NCBI GenBank assembly: GCA_015680865.1 | Contig: JADAKE010000017.1 | Span: forward strand, 213,927-277,926 | Direction: 5' to 3' | DNA: 64,000 bases | Origin: Enterococcus lacertideformus | GTDB lineage: Bacteria > Bacillota > Bacilli > Lactobacillales > Enterococcaceae | In this document: one piece after another, positions 46,541 through 56,929 of the stretch | How the letters are laid out: each line of letters opens with the position of its first letter | Numbering within the stretch: the stretch's first letter is position 1 | Position numbers and translations under genes: made by a program | The notes under the pieces: generated by a model | The model's database searches: none | The model's input: the letters and a program-made list of their open reading frames with translations, nothing else | Told to the model about the DNA's origin: nothing

Positions 46541-47368
46541 ATGCTGCCTATAATTGGAATTGCTGGAAATCAGTTACTCCGAGCAACTGATACGTTTCAA
46601 GGAAATCAAGTTACCTATACACCTCAAGGATTTGTAAATGCCGTGCAACAAGCAAATGGCTTGCCAATCGTTTTGCCGATTACAAAACCTGATATGGCCT
46701 TTGCCTATGTTGATAAAATCGATAAATTAATTCTTGCGGGAGGGCAAGATGTGTCACCACAACTTTATAATGAAGCCCCTCATCCCAAACTATTAGAAAC
46801 TAATCTACAGAGAGATTTATTTGAAGAAGCGCTGATAAAAGAAGCAATAAAACAAAACAAAGCGATTTTTGCTGTTTGTCGAGGCATGCAGCTCTTAAAT
46901 GTCATTCTTGGTGGAAGTTTGTACCAAGATTTATCCACTTATTCAGACTGGTCAGTCAAACATGTGCAACAACCAACATCTTCTCAATTTGCTACGCATG
47001 AAGTAACTGTATTACCAAATACAATTTTAAGTACGTTACTTCCCTCCTCTTATTTTGTCAACTCTTATCACCATCAAGCCTTAAAAGAGTTGGCTGCTCC
47101 ATTAAAAGCAAGTGCCTTGTCGCCGGATGGCTTAGTGGAGGGGATAGAAAGCAAAGATGCAAAAATGAAGCTTCTAGGTGTACAATGGCATCCTGAACTT
47201 ACTCACTTCACCAATGAGTTTGACCAAAAATTATTTACTTTTTTGTACAACAACTTTAATGTATTTGTTAAAAAAACTGTATTCCCATCTAAAAATGACG
47301 ATAGTTTCGAAATACATTCGAAAAACTACCGTCATTTTTTTACGTTCATTTCTCATAATCGATATTGA
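46541..47368 (+). CDS. Peptidase C26 / gamma-glutamyl-GABA hydrolase family, C-terminal read-through
   Basis: Class I glutamine-amidotransferase fold: nucleophile Cys in VCRGMQLL, LAGGQDVSP, and the His-Glu pair in WHPELTH. Ribosome-binding site GGAGG 7 bases before the ATG. The family domain ends near residue 245 (47275). The last 30 codons run through the terminator hairpin and into the convergent gene; an A8 instead of A7 at 47270-47276 would end it at a TAA just before the hairpin. Catalytic parts are intact, so it may work. Confidence 0.82.
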   Translation: MLPIIGIAGNQLLRATDTFQGNQVTYTPQGFVNAVQQANGLPIVLPITKPDMAFAYVDKIDKLILAGGQDVSPQLYNEAPHPKLLETNLQRDLFEEALIKEAIKQNKAIFAVCRGMQLLNVILGGSLYQDLSTYSDWSVKHVQQPTSSQFATHEVTVLPNTILSTLLPSSYFVNSYHHQALKELAAPLKASALSPDGLVEGIESKDAKMKLLGVQWHPELTHFTNEFDQKLFTFLYNNFNVFVKKTVFPSKNDDSFEIHSKNYRHFFTFISHNRY

Positions 47369-48592
47369 CTGTTTCAATGAGCTCCACAAGCCACCTTCAC
47401 TATAGACCAATACATTCGACTTATACATATTTGCTGATAGGACCATTAAAGCAAAGGTAATAATGATTAAAATGACAAGTGAAATGAGGGCATTAGTTAC
47501 TCCCACCGTCTCATTTGCCAAGCGAATAGGCATTGTATAAGAAGAAAGGAATGGAACATAAGACGTGATACGAATTACAATATTGTTGGGATCATATGCC
47601 CCTAAAACCAACCCTAGCATATATCCTCCTAAAGAAAGATATGTTACTGGTAGAATAGCTTTTGCTGTGTCTTCTGCCTTATTCACTAGAGATCCACATA
47701 GTGCTGCTAAAACAGAGAAAATCAAAATACCAAACATTAAAAATAGTAAAGAATACCATAAAAATGGTCCAAAAATCTTCTCTAAAGAAATATTAGCTAA
47801 AAATTCTTTTACAAAATCTATATTTTTAAACTGATTAAATCCTACAGTAAGAATCACACCGTATAAAGCTATTTGTGTTAAGGCAACAAGCAATACACCA
47901 GTAAGTTTGCCGTAAAAATGTTTTTGCGCAGTGGTACTTGATAAAATCACTTCCATGATACGCGTTCCTTTTTCAGAGGCAATTTCTTGCGCAATGATTT
48001 GTGAATAAGTCAGAATAATGATGAACAATGCAATGGTCACCACATAACTAATTGCATACTGAATATCAGAGTTATCTACACCTGTCATCATTTTACCGTC
48101 ACTGTCAAAACTTACTTTTTGTCTTGATAAGCTAGCAGGTTGACTAAGGCTAGCTACTTCTTCTGGTGAAACACCTAGCTTCCTTGCTCTTAGCATTGAC
48201 TGTATACCTGTTAGTTGTTGCTGTATCAGTAATTTTGTACTTTGCCCTAATGAGTTTTCACTGTATAATACACCTTTTACTTCATCATTCTCAATAGTCA
48301 CGACCATATAGGCATCAATTTTTTCAGCGGTTAATTTTTTTTGGGCTTGCTTTTGTGAATCAACTGGTTCAAAGGAAAAGTTATCATTTTTTACTTGTCC
48401 TAGTTGTTGAGCAACCTGTGTATTCTCTGAAATAACGCCTACTTTATCAACCTCACTATTTTTCTGAGCATAATTCCCAGCAACATAGATAATCCCCAGC
48501 ATCACAAAGGGAATTAAGATCATGATCAAGAAAGAAATGGATTTCACATTTTTTAGATAAACATCTTTTGTAATAACCCAAAATTTACGCAT
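47231..48592 (-). CDS. ABC exporter permease, NatB-like, C-terminal read-through
   Basis: 453 residues with ABC-2 type architecture: one N-terminal helix, a large extracellular domain (about 45-165) and five C-terminal helices. EIASEKGTRIMEVILSS is a NatB/YhaP-type signature. Family members end at about MRNERKK; here A7 instead of A6 (47335-47341) removes a TGA and adds about 32 residues through the terminator. Its ATPase partner upstream has a nonsense codon. Likely Na+ or drug efflux; substrate not provable. Confidence 0.82.
   Translation of the reverse strand: MRKFWVITKDVYLKNVKSISFLIMILIPFVMLGIIYVAGNYAQKNSEVDKVGVISENTQVAQQLGQVKNDNFSFEPVDSQKQAQKKLTAEKIDAYMVVTIENDEVKGVLYSENSLGQSTKLLIQQQLTGIQSMLRARKLGVSPEEVASLSQPASLSRQKVSFDSDGKMMTGVDNSDIQYAISYVVTIALFIIILTYSQIIAQEIASEKGTRIMEVILSSTTAQKHFYGKLTGVLLVALTQIALYGVILTVGFNQFKNIDFVKEFLANISLEKIFGPFLWYSLLFLMFGILIFSVLAALCGSLVNKAEDTAKAILPVTYLSLGGYMLGLVLGAYDPNNIVIRITSYVPFLSSYTMPIRLANETVGVTNALISLVILIIITFALMVLSANMYKSNVLVYSEGGLWSSLKQSISIMRNERKKMTVVFRMYFETIVIFRWEYSFFNKYIKVVVQKSK
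47291..47341. terminator. Bidirectional terminator between convergent genes
   Basis: AAATGACGaTAGTTTTCGAA-like arms: AATGACG-TAGTTT-loop-AAACTA-CGTCATT with A5/T7 flanks. Now translated in both directions because both flanking genes have lost their stops. Confidence 0.8.
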
Positions 48593-49484
48593 TTAACTCA
48601 CCTGCTTTCATTTTGAAAATTTCTTCTAAAGTAGGTGGTTGTTGATTAAACATGGGAATGTACCCAAACTGTGTTGCACGCGTAAAGATTTCCTTACCTA
48701 CATCAGGATTTGTTAACGTAATTTCTAACGTCTGATCTTCACGGACAACTACTTTTTTCACACCTTCAATGACTGCTACTTCTTGTTGCGTCATTCCAGA
48801 TTCTAAGAATAATTTTGTGCGACCAAAAGATTCTCTGATTTCATGAACCTTCCCATTTAAAACCATTTAACCATTTCGCAACATAATCAAATGATCACAA
48901 ATTTTCTCCACGTTATCCATATTATGGCTTGAAAAAATGACACATGAACCTTTTTCTTTTAATTCAATGATTCCATTTTTTAGTAGTTCAGCATTGACTG
49001 GATCCAAGCCACTAAACGGTTCATCCAAAATAATTAGTTTAGGTTCATGAATCAATGTGGCAATCAACTGGACTTTCTGCTGATTTCCTTTTGACAGAGA
49101 TTTTACTTTATCGGTTTTCTTTCCTTTTACTTGAAATTTTTCCATCCAGAAATCAATTTTTGGCTCAATTTCTTTTCGAGTTTTCCCTCTTAATTCAGCA
49201 AAATATAACAACTGATCTTGAATCGTTACTTTTGGATATAGTCCTCGTTCTTCAGGTAAATAGCCGATGATATCATAGTCTTTTTCTCCTAAAGGCTGTC
49301 CATTCCATAGCACTTCTCCTTGGTATTGTGTCAAGAAATCTAAAATCAATCGGAAAGTCGTTGTTTTCCCCGCACCATTTTGACCGATCAATCCCATGAT
49401 CTTCCCATTTGGTATTTGAAATGACACATGATATACCGCCGTGTAATCTCCAAAAGTTTTAACCAAACCTTTCACTTCTAACAT
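48585..49484 (-). pseudogene. ABC exporter ATP-binding protein, NatA-like, nonsense codon
   Basis: Walker A GQNGAGKTT, signature LSKGNQQKV, Walker B LIILDEPFSG and H-loop FSSHNMD are all in the first 205 residues. At 48867-48869 TAA replaces the Glu codon of LRNGEMVLNG, and the 93-residue C-terminal domain continues in frame. The truncated ATPase keeps the whole NBD, so partial function is conceivable. Overlaps the permease start by 8 bp. Confidence 0.88.
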
Positions 49485-49798
49485 TGTTTCACTCCTTAGG
49501 TGCTCGTTGGCACGAATTTTTCAAATCAGATAAAACGTATACAAATACAAGAAGCAAGTTCATTAAAGAGATCTTTTCCTGTAAAACAATGATCAGAGGC
49601 TCGAAGAACGAGGCATTGATTAAAAAAATAAACAAGTATTTATTCTTTCTTCTTTTTCGTTTATTTAAGTCTCTCTTTTATTCAAATGTTTTCAGTTATC
49701 AGATATGGGTTATCACCTCAATGAATCCGTTCAAATTTATATGATTTGCTTTATAAAAAATCATAGGGCACTTTACATCGTTTGTAAAGTACCCTAAG
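49485..49798 (-). terminator. Spacer with uvrC terminator (49764-49797)
   Basis: Minus strand AGGGTACTTTACA-loop-TGTAAAGTGCCCT then ATGATTTTTT. The rest, upstream of the NatA-like gene, has no ORF I trust. Confidence 0.75.
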
Positions 49799-51577
49799 TT
49801 ATTCCTCATGTAATTTATCAAAAACATTTTGAGCAACATTTCTTGGCAAGCCGATTTCTTGAATTTCTTCAACAGTTGCTGCTGTCATATTCTTCAAAGA
49901 TTTGAATTCTTTTAAGAGGCGTTTTTTCCTTTTGGGACCTAGCCCTTCAATTTCATCAAGACGAGAAGCAAAACTATTCTTACTTCTTAACTGTCTGTGG
50001 AAAGTGATCGCAAATCGATGAACTTCATCTTGTACTCGCTGAAGTAAAAAGAACTCAGGCGAGTTTCTTTCCAAACGAACGACGGATAGATCATTGCCAA
50101 AAAGTAGTTCATTTGTTTTGTGCTTTTCATTTTTCGCCATACCAGCTACAGGGATATCGATCCCTAATTGGTTTTCCAACAAATCTTTTGCAATATCTAC
50201 TTGGCCTTTTCCACCATCAATTAGAATCAAATCTGGTAAAGGAAGTCCTTCTCGAATAACACGAGAATAGCGCCGGTAGATAACTTCACGCATAGACGCA
50301 TAATCATCTGGCCCTTTGACTGTTTTGATTTTATATTTACGATACTCCTTTTTTGCAGGTTTCCCATCGATAAAAACGACCATTGCAGCTACTGGATTCG
50401 TTCCCATAATATTGGAATTATCAAAAGACTCGATCCGTACAGGTGTTGGAATGTTCATTGCATTGCCTAGACGTTCAATAGCTCCGATTGTTCGTTCTTG
50501 TTTTCTTGCGATCAAATCAAACCGTTCCATCAAAGCAACACGAGCATTTTTGTTTGCAAGTTCAACTAATTTTTTCTTTTCACCGCGTTTTGGCTGTAAA
50601 ACTTTCGTAGACAATAACGCTTCAACGCTTACCTGGTCAATAGTGTCAGGAATCAATACTTCTTTGGGAATAAAGTGTTCATTTTCTTGATAAAATTGAC
50701 CGATATAGGTTAAAAGATCTTCTGTGGCTTCATTGTAAAATGGAAACATGGAGACTTCACGCTCAATCAATTTTCCTTGACGAACAAAAAATACTTGAAC
50801 ACACATCCAGCCTTTGTCAAAAGCATAACCAAAAACATCACGATCTACTAGATCCGTGTTCGTCATTTTTTGACGTGTCATAATTGTATCAATTGCTCGT
50901 ATTTGATCTCGATATTCCGCTGCTTTTTCAAATTCCATATTTTCAGCAGCATGAACCATTTTGTAATGGATTTCCGATTCAATTTTTTCATATCCACCAT
51001 TTAAAAAACTTTTTACTTCATCTACGATTTTAGTATATACTTTAGCATCAACATCGAAATAATAGGGACAGAGACATTGCCCTAAATGGTAATATAAACA
51101 AGGTTCTTTTGTTTGACTAGGTTTACACTTACGTAAAGGAAAGAGTCGATCAAGGATTTTTTTCGTTTCATTCGCCGCACCTACATCTGGATAAGGACCA
51201 AAATAAAAAGCTTTATCTTTCAATACCTTGCGTGTAATCATAAGACGTGGATATTTTTCATTTGTAATTTTCAAAAAAGGATACGTCTTATCATCTTTTA
51301 ACATAATATTATATTTTGGATCATTTTTTTTGATTAAGTTGATTTCTAAAAGTAAAGCTTCAATATTGGATTCTGTGACGATATATTCAAAATCCTCGAT
51401 CTCACTGACTAAACGTTCCGTTTTTGTATTATGACTTCCAGTAAAATAAGAACGCACACGGTTTTTGAGTATTTTTGCTTTCCCAACATAAATGATCGTA
51501 CCGTTTTTATCTTTCATTAAGTAACAGCCTGGTTGATCAGGAAGTAAAGCTAATTTGTTTTTGATACGTTCGTTCAT
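49799..51577 (-). CDS. uvrC: Excinuclease ABC subunit C
   Basis: 592 residues from the ATG at 51577 (AAAGGAAG upstream). GIY-YIG domain [23 protein letters not shown] motif [11 protein letters not shown], RNase H-like FDNSN and [10 protein letters not shown], and C-terminal Hh[14 protein letters not shown]. It makes both incisions in nucleotide excision repair. It contains an in-frame A8 tract ([10 protein letters not shown]). Intact. Confidence 0.97.
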   Translation of the reverse strand: MNERIKNKLALLPDQPGCYLMKDKNGTIIYVGKAKILKNRVRSYFTGSHNTKTERLVSEIEDFEYIVTESNIEALLLEINLIKKNDPKYNIMLKDDKTYPFLKITNEKYPRLMITRKVLKDKAFYFGPYPDVGAANETKKILDRLFPLRKCKPSQTKEPCLYYHLGQCLCPYYFDVDAKVYTKIVDEVKSFLNGGYEKIESEIHYKMVHAAENMEFEKAAEYRDQIRAIDTIMTRQKMTNTDLVDRDVFGYAFDKGWMCVQVFFVRQGKLIEREVSMFPFYNEATEDLLTYIGQFYQENEHFIPKEVLIPDTIDQVSVEALLSTKVLQPKRGEKKKLVELANKNARVALMERFDLIARKQERTIGAIERLGNAMNIPTPVRIESFDNSNIMGTNPVAAMVVFIDGKPAKKEYRKYKIKTVKGPDDYASMREVIYRRYSRVIREGLPLPDLILIDGGKGQVDIAKDLLENQLGIDIPVAGMAKNEKHKTNELLFGNDLSVVRLERNSPEFFLLQRVQDEVHRFAITFHRQLRSKNSFASRLDEIEGLGPKRKKRLLKEFKSLKNMTAATVEEIQEIGLPRNVAQNVFDKLHEE

Positions 51578-51964
51578 TGGATACTTCCTTTCAAATTTCA
51601 TTGAAACAATTATAACATGACTGTCAAAAAGATTAAAAAAGACTCTCCTACTCTTTCATTAACACTTTTAATAAAGAACAATTGACATTTTTATCCTTTC
51701 ATCAATGCCTAAAAGGACAAAAAAACGAACTTGGGACAAAAGTAATGAACACTGTTGTCTCAAGCTCTAAACACGAATAAACGACGAAAACAGAAGTAAC
51801 CCCACCGAAAATAAGCCGATATTTATAAAAATTTGAAAATCACCAAGTAGGTAATAATCAACATCAAAAACTAGTTTTTGTGTTTCTTGTCAATTTTCGC
51901 AAATTCCTTATTATTTTTTAGTAATTAATCACTTCTGTCTCAGCCTCAGTAGCAAGCCTTATGA
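51578..51964. repeat. Spacer between trxA and uvrC with inverted-repeat elements
   Basis: TTGGGACAA...TTGTCTCAAGCTC (about 51730-51765) and ACAGAAGT...ACTTCTGT (about 51799 and 51929) are long arms pointing at each other, with AT-rich sequence between. The GAGACA/TTGAGAC words recur at 8625, 9930 and 62692. It looks like an intergenic repeat of a second kind. No gene seen. Confidence 0.5.
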
Positions 51965-52279
51965 TTAAAGATATTGATCGATCATTTGACGTAATTGTTC
52001 TTTAGAGTGTACCCCCACAGCTTTTTCAACTACTTCACCATCTTTTTTCAACAATAACGTAGGAATACTCATGATTCCAAATTGTTGTGGTGTTTGAGGA
52101 TTTTCATCCACATCCATTTTTACGATTCGAAATTCATCTTCATCATATTCTTCTGATAATTGGTCTAAAATCGGTGCTTGCATCCGACAAGGACCACACC
52201 AAGTTGCCCAAAAGTCAATCAATACTAAGCCTTTATCCGTTTCTTCATTAAATGTCGTATCTGTAACTACTTGTGACAT
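51965..52279 (-). CDS. trxA: Thioredoxin
   Basis: 104 residues from the ATG at 52279 (GGAGG 9 bases upstream). Active site WATWCGPCRM and cis-Pro in SIPTLLL. General disulfide reductase. Between mutS2 and uvrC, the usual enterococcal order. Confidence 0.97.
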   Translation of the reverse strand: MSQVVTDTTFNEETDKGLVLIDFWATWCGPCRMQAPILDQLSEEYDEDEFRIVKMDVDENPQTPQQFGIMSIPTLLLKKDGEVVEKAVGVHSKEQLRQMIDQYL

Positions 52280-52364
52280 ATCAAAGACCTCCATTTTTTA
52301 GTCTGAAGTCATTATAACACCTTTTTTTATAAGAGACGAGACTTCTGCTTACATTTAGTAAGTT

Positions 52365-54722
52365 TTATTTAAATTTAACGATTGTTGCGCCATTCCCACC
52401 TTGGTTCGCTGGCGCAAATTCAAAACTTTTTACACTGCGATGATTTTTTAAATACTCTGTGATGCCTTGTCGTAGCGCTCCAGTCCCTTTGCCATGTACA
52501 ATAGTCACTTGGGGATAACCTGCTAAAATCGCTGCGTCTAAGTATTGATCAACTTCACTCAGTGCCTCTTCATAGCGTTTGCCACGTAAATCAAGTTGGT
52601 TAGACACATGACTAGATTCAGAACGTATAGTATGCACCACTCGTTGTTTCGTTTCTTTCTGTGGTGCTACTGGCATCAATTCATTTTCAGTAACATTCAT
52701 TTTTAAGATGCCGATTTCAACTTGCCATTGATGACCATTTTTACGCAATAACGTTCCTCTTTGTCCATAAGTTGTGACTAATACTTCATCTCCTGGTTTC
52801 AAGGTCTTTTGTTCTTTAGCTTTTTTCAAGACTTTATTTTTTTTCAATTGTTCTTCCTGATATAAATTGGCTAATTGGCTTTTTGCATTGATCAATTGAT
52901 GTTCTTTCACATTTCCTTGCCCAACTTGTTGTTGCATTTTTCGAATTTCTGCAATGATTTTTTCTGCTTTTTCTTCTGCTTCTGAAACAAGTTCATTAGC
53001 TCTTTTCTTTGCTTTTTCTATTTCCTTTTCTCGTTCTTCAAAGAAATAGTTGTAAGCTTCTTTTAGGTTGTCATATAAATTTTGAGCTTCGCCTACATAA
53101 TGACGCATTTCCCTGTATTCCATTTCTGACATTTTCCTTCGGGTTTCTAAATCAGAGATCATTTCATTCAAATCCTGACTTTCATCATTCATCAATTGTT
53201 TTGCTTCATTGATGATTTCTGGATTCAACCCTAATCGACTGGAAATTTCAAAAGCGTTACTTCTTCCTGGAACCCCAATCAGCAAACGATAAGTCGGGCT
53301 CAATGTATCCACATCAAATTCCATACTTGCATTGATAGTCTTTGCACGATTATAACCATAAACTTTCAATTCAGGGTAGTGAGTAGTAGCCATCACGTAA
53401 GCTGATTTTTTTCCTAGATCGTCCAAAATAGCGATGGCTAGAGCTGCACCTTCTTGTGGATCTGTCCCCGCCCCTAATTCATCAAATAAAACCAAACTTC
53501 TTTCATTTACTTTAGCTAAAATATCTACTGTATTCGTCATATGTGAAGAAAATGTGGAAAGACTTTGTTCAATTGACTGCTCGTCACCGATATCAGCAAA
53601 AACTTCTTCAAAAATACCGATTTGGCTGTCTTCATCTACTGGGATAGGTAAACCCGATTGTCCCATCAATTGTAACAACCCTAACGTTTTTAAAGTAATT
53701 GTTTTTCCGCCGGTATTAGGCCCAGTAATGACAATTGCCTGATAATTTTCGCCGATACTGATATCGTTTGCTACGACTTTTTCTTGATTGATCAAAGGGT
53801 GTCGTGCTTGTTTCAAAACAACATGATTTTCTTCACTGATTACTGGCACGATTGCTTTTAATTCTTTGCCAAAACGGGCTTTAGCATTCATTAAATCCAT
53901 TTTGCCGATTACGTAGGCATTATGGAGGATCTCGTGCTGATGAGGAACCAACTCCGCCGATAGTTCACTTAAAATACGTTGGACTTCATTTCGCTCGGTA
54001 ATTTGATATTGTCTTAAGCGATTGTTGAGCTCAACAATTTGTTTTGGTTCAATAAATAACGTTTGTCCAGAAGCACTTTGGTCATGTACGACTCCACCAA
54101 AAACACCACGATATTCTTGCTTGACAGGAATGACATGCCGATCATTTCGCATAGTGATAATCGTATCGCTCAAATATTTGGCATTTTTCCCACGTACGAT
54201 CCCATCTAGTTGTTCTCTAACCGTTTGTTCGCTCCTACGAATATTTTGACGAATGATTTTTAACTCAGGAGACGCATTGTCAGTTACTCTACCATCTTCA
54301 TCAATCGCTTCTTTTAACCGGCTACTTAATTCAGGAACCGTTACTAACTGTTCTTCCCAAAAATACAACCGTGAAAATTCAATTTCACTATCAGCTAAAT
54401 CAGCAATAAATCGTTTCAATTCACTGGTGGTAGTTAAGACACGTGAAACTTGTGCCAATTCAATTCCATTCAAATCAGCGCCAATTTCAATTCTTTTCAT
54501 GTGTGGTCTTATGTTTTCTAGCTTAGGAATCGGGATTCCTCCACGTAAACGTTGTACTTTCAAGCCATCTTCTGTCTCGTCCAACCAATCCATTAATTTT
54601 TCTTTTTGGTTGATCGGAACCAACTTAACGAGTTCTTCTCCCCCCTGAGCGGTTACGACAAACTGACGGACAAGTTGTTTCACTTTTTCAAATTCTAATG
54701 TTTCAAGGATTCGCTTATTCAC
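52365..54722 (-). CDS. mutS2: Endonuclease MutS2 / ribosome-rescue ATPase
   Basis: 785 residues. MutS-type clamp, P-loop GPNTGGKT (about 333-340), DELGAGTDPQEG Walker B, long coiled coil (about 515-640) and C-terminal Smr domain with LDLRGKRYEEAL and HGKGTGAL. MutS2 lacks the mismatch-binding domain; in Firmicutes it acts on recombination and on collided ribosomes. Intact over 2.36 kb. Confidence 0.96.
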   Translation of the reverse strand: MNKRILETLEFEKVKQLVRQFVVTAQGGEELVKLVPINQKEKLMDWLDETEDGLKVQRLRGGIPIPKLENIRPHMKRIEIGADLNGIELAQVSRVLTTTSELKRFIADLADSEIEFSRLYFWEEQLVTVPELSSRLKEAIDEDGRVTDNASPELKIIRQNIRRSEQTVREQLDGIVRGKNAKYLSDTIITMRNDRHVIPVKQEYRGVFGGVVHDQSASGQTLFIEPKQIVELNNRLRQYQITERNEVQRILSELSAELVPHQHEILHNAYVIGKMDLMNAKARFGKELKAIVPVISEENHVVLKQARHPLINQEKVVANDISIGENYQAIVITGPNTGGKTITLKTLGLLQLMGQSGLPIPVDEDSQIGIFEEVFADIGDEQSIEQSLSTFSSHMTNTVDILAKVNERSLVLFDELGAGTDPQEGAALAIAILDDLGKKSAYVMATTHYPELKVYGYNRAKTINASMEFDVDTLSPTYRLLIGVPGRSNAFEISSRLGLNPEIINEAKQLMNDESQDLNEMISDLETRRKMSEMEYREMRHYVGEAQNLYDNLKEAYNYFFEEREKEIEKAKKRANELVSEAEEKAEKIIAEIRKMQQQVGQGNVKEHQLINAKSQLANLYQEEQLKKNKVLKKAKEQKTLKPGDEVLVTTYGQRGTLLRKNGHQWQVEIGILKMNVTENELMPVAPQKETKQRVVHTIRSESSHVSNQLDLRGKRYEEALSEVDQYLDAAILAGYPQVTIVHGKGTGALRQGITEYLKNHRSVKSFEFAPANQGGNGATIVKFK

Positions 54723-54849
54723 TTTATCACCTTAACTTTCACTAAAAAAGTTGTCACATTTCACATCGACTTATCAGCCTTTGTTATCTTGTCACAACTT
54801 CTGTTTTCAATTTCCTGCTATTTTTATGATCGTCTAAAAGGAGTACTCG

Positions 54850-55398
54850 CTATTTAATCACATTAGTAATCCAAAGATTATAGATTTTATCGGTTAGTAA
54901 GGGCGTCTTTTCCACGATAAAACGAGCAAGACTATTTCCACTAAACTGTTTCTGAATGATATCCACTGGTACGAATGTCAACAAGCTTAAAAGTAAAAAA
55001 ATTGTTACATACGCCACTATAACCGACAACACCCCGCCTGCTAGCCAGTCTACCTGTTGCAATATAGGGATATAGGTCAAAGTATGGACGAAGATCCCTA
55101 TAAAGCGAGTAATTAAGCTTCCTACAAATAAAATCAGCAAGAAGGCAACACCAGCATAAAAGGCTTCGTCTAATCTGAACGAAAACAGTTGATCAAAAAA
55201 GACCATTTTAGAATTAGCTGTTACCGCTGGATAAGGAATATACAATTCCAGATGACTTGCTAAATTTTTATAAAAATACTGCGCCGCAATAAAAGACAAG
55301 ATATAACCAACCGTATAAACAATTTGCATTGAAAATCCTCGTCTTGCACCTGAAAAAAATGCAATTAGCAAGATGAATAAAATCAAAAGATTTAGCAT
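54850..55398 (-). CDS. cvpA: CvpA family membrane protein
   Basis: 182 residues, four or five membrane helices; start MLNLLILFILLIAFFSGARRG and WLAGGVLSVIVAY typical of CvpA/colicin V production proteins. Function in Gram-positives unclear. It lies between zapA and mutS2. Confidence 0.9.
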   Translation of the reverse strand: MLNLLILFILLIAFFSGARRGFSMQIVYTVGYILSFIAAQYFYKNLASHLELYIPYPAVTANSKMVFFDQLFSFRLDEAFYAGVAFLLILFVGSLITRFIGIFVHTLTYIPILQQVDWLAGGVLSVIVAYVTIFLLLSLLTFVPVDIIQKQFSGNSLARFIVEKTPLLTDKIYNLWITNVIK

Positions 55399-55419
55399 GC
55401 CTTATTCCTTTCTCTTTCT

Positions 55420-55767
55420 TTAATTGGAAGATTTTTGTTTAATTTGCCCTTTTCTTTTCTCATTTAAAATTTGTTGGGCTTCTACATGGTTCTTGATTTC
55501 TCGTTCTGCTTGACCATTTTCTTTCAATACTTCACGTGCTTCATTTTCAATTGCTTCAATTCTTTTGATCCGATTTTCCATCTCTTCAAATTTGATCATT
55601 TTTTTTCAAACTTGCTACTTCTTTTTCCAGTTCTAGATTTTTTTCTTGTCTTTTCAATTGATCCGAAAGCGCATTAACAGCCATTAAAATTGCTTTGTTT
55701 CATGTCCAATAATCGTGTAAGTTTTGTCGGCAATCACTGCTTTATAGCGTGTTTTTTCGTGCGACAT
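55420..55767 (-). pseudogene. zapA: Cell division protein ZapA, internal deletion and frameshift
   Basis: The start MSHEKTRYKAVIADKTYTIIGHETK is a normal ZapA N-terminus. It then jumps to AILMAVNALSDQLKRQEKNLELEKEVASLKK in another frame, so about 25 central residues are missing, and a second frameshift at an A8 tract leads to FEEMENRIKRIEAIENEAREV. ZapA bundles FtsZ and is helpful but not essential. The position, divergent from rnhC and before cvpA, is standard. Confidence 0.85.
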
Positions 55768-55860
55768 CCGAATCATTTCCCCCTATTGATAAAATTATTA
55801 TCTAGTGTACCATGAAGTTAAGGATTTAACAGCTGTACACAAACTTTCTTACATTTACTT

Positions 55861-55875
55861 TATCATTATATGATA
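55861..55875. promoter_or_regulatory. Divergent promoter region of zapA and rnhC with palindrome
   Basis: TATCAT-TAT-ATGATA is a perfect palindrome that gives a TATAAT-like -10 on the minus strand (zapA) and TATGAT on the plus strand (rnhC). May simply be overlapping -10 boxes. Confidence 0.45.
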
Positions 55876-55987
55876 AACTTTGAAAAAATGCTATGTCTCA
55901 TCCTCTGCTTAGATTCCAGCATTTTTGAAAAAATCAAACGTTCATGTACGCACCATTTTTTAACTTTCATAAAAACAGGAGGTACCT

Positions 55988-56917
55988 ATGAGTAATGTCA
56001 TTCTAAAAGTAACCACTACACAAATCGAGAAAATGAAACAAAGCTATCAAACGTTTCTTTTGTCTAAAAAAATTCCTTACACCGTTTTTGTCGCAAAAAA
56101 AAATGGGACAACGATTACTGCCTATACATCTGGAAAAGTCATGTTCCAAGGGGCAAATGCAGAAAAAGAAGCGAGTCTGTGGGGAGAAAAACAACCGATT
56201 TCCCCTCCTTCAGTGAAAAAAAAGGCTTTACTACCGGACAATCTTGCCTCTTTATCGGTTCTAGGAAGTGATGAAGTAGGCAATGGTAGTTATTTCGGCC
56301 CTTTAACTGTCTGCGCAGCCTATGTAGATAAAACAAAATTGGATCAATTGAAACGACTAGGAGTTCGTGACTCTAAAGAATTAAAAGATTCGCAAATCAT
56401 TCAGGTCGCTCATCACTTAAAAGATCTGATCCCTTATCAACTTTTAGTGCTTCCACCTCAAAAGTACAATGAGATCCAGACAAAATACAATGCCGTTCGT
56501 ATGAAGGTCGCCTTACATAACCAGGCAATTCATTTACTCTTGAAAAAAATAGCTCCTGTCAAGCCCGAAGTCATCTTGATCGATCAATTTACACCAGAAG
56601 CTAATTTTAAAAAATATGTGCGATTAGAACAAAATCAAGTAACAGAAAAAATATACTTTGTGACAAAAGGAGAACAATATCATTTGGCAGTCGCTGCTGC
56701 TTCTATCATTAGTCGTGCCAGCTTTTTAGAAGAACTGGCAAAAGAATCAGCAGAAATCGGTTTGACACTTCCATCTGGTGCAGGAGGAAAATCAGATCAA
56801 GTTGCTGCTAAAATTTTACAACAAGGAGGGCTACCTCTCCTAGCGAACTATGCAAAGTTGCATTTTGCCAATACAGAAAAAGCCAAAAAAATACTTGATC
56901 AGTTAAGAGGCTACTGA
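55988..56917 (+). CDS. rnhC: Ribonuclease HIII
   Basis: 309 residues. N-terminal TBP-like domain (about 1-80) and the RNase H domain starting LGSDEVGNGSYFGPL (Asp-Glu of the metal site), DQF (Asp) and AAASIISRA. It removes RNA from RNA-DNA hybrids. GGAGG 5 bases before the ATG. Intact. Confidence 0.96.
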   Translation: MSNVILKVTTTQIEKMKQSYQTFLLSKKIPYTVFVAKKNGTTITAYTSGKVMFQGANAEKEASLWGEKQPISPPSVKKKALLPDNLASLSVLGSDEVGNGSYFGPLTVCAAYVDKTKLDQLKRLGVRDSKELKDSQIIQVAHHLKDLIPYQLLVLPPQKYNEIQTKYNAVRMKVALHNQAIHLLLKKIAPVKPEVILIDQFTPEANFKKYVRLEQNQVTEKIYFVTKGEQYHLAVAAASIISRASFLEELAKESAEIGLTLPSGAGGKSDQVAAKILQQGGLPLLANYAKLHFANTEKAKKILDQLRGY

Positions 56918-56929
56918 TCAAGTATTTTT
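56898..56929 (+). terminator. Terminator overlapping the rnhC stop
   Basis: CTTGATCAGT-loop-ACTGATCAAG-TATTTTTTT; the stop codon lies inside the hairpin. Confidence 0.9.
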
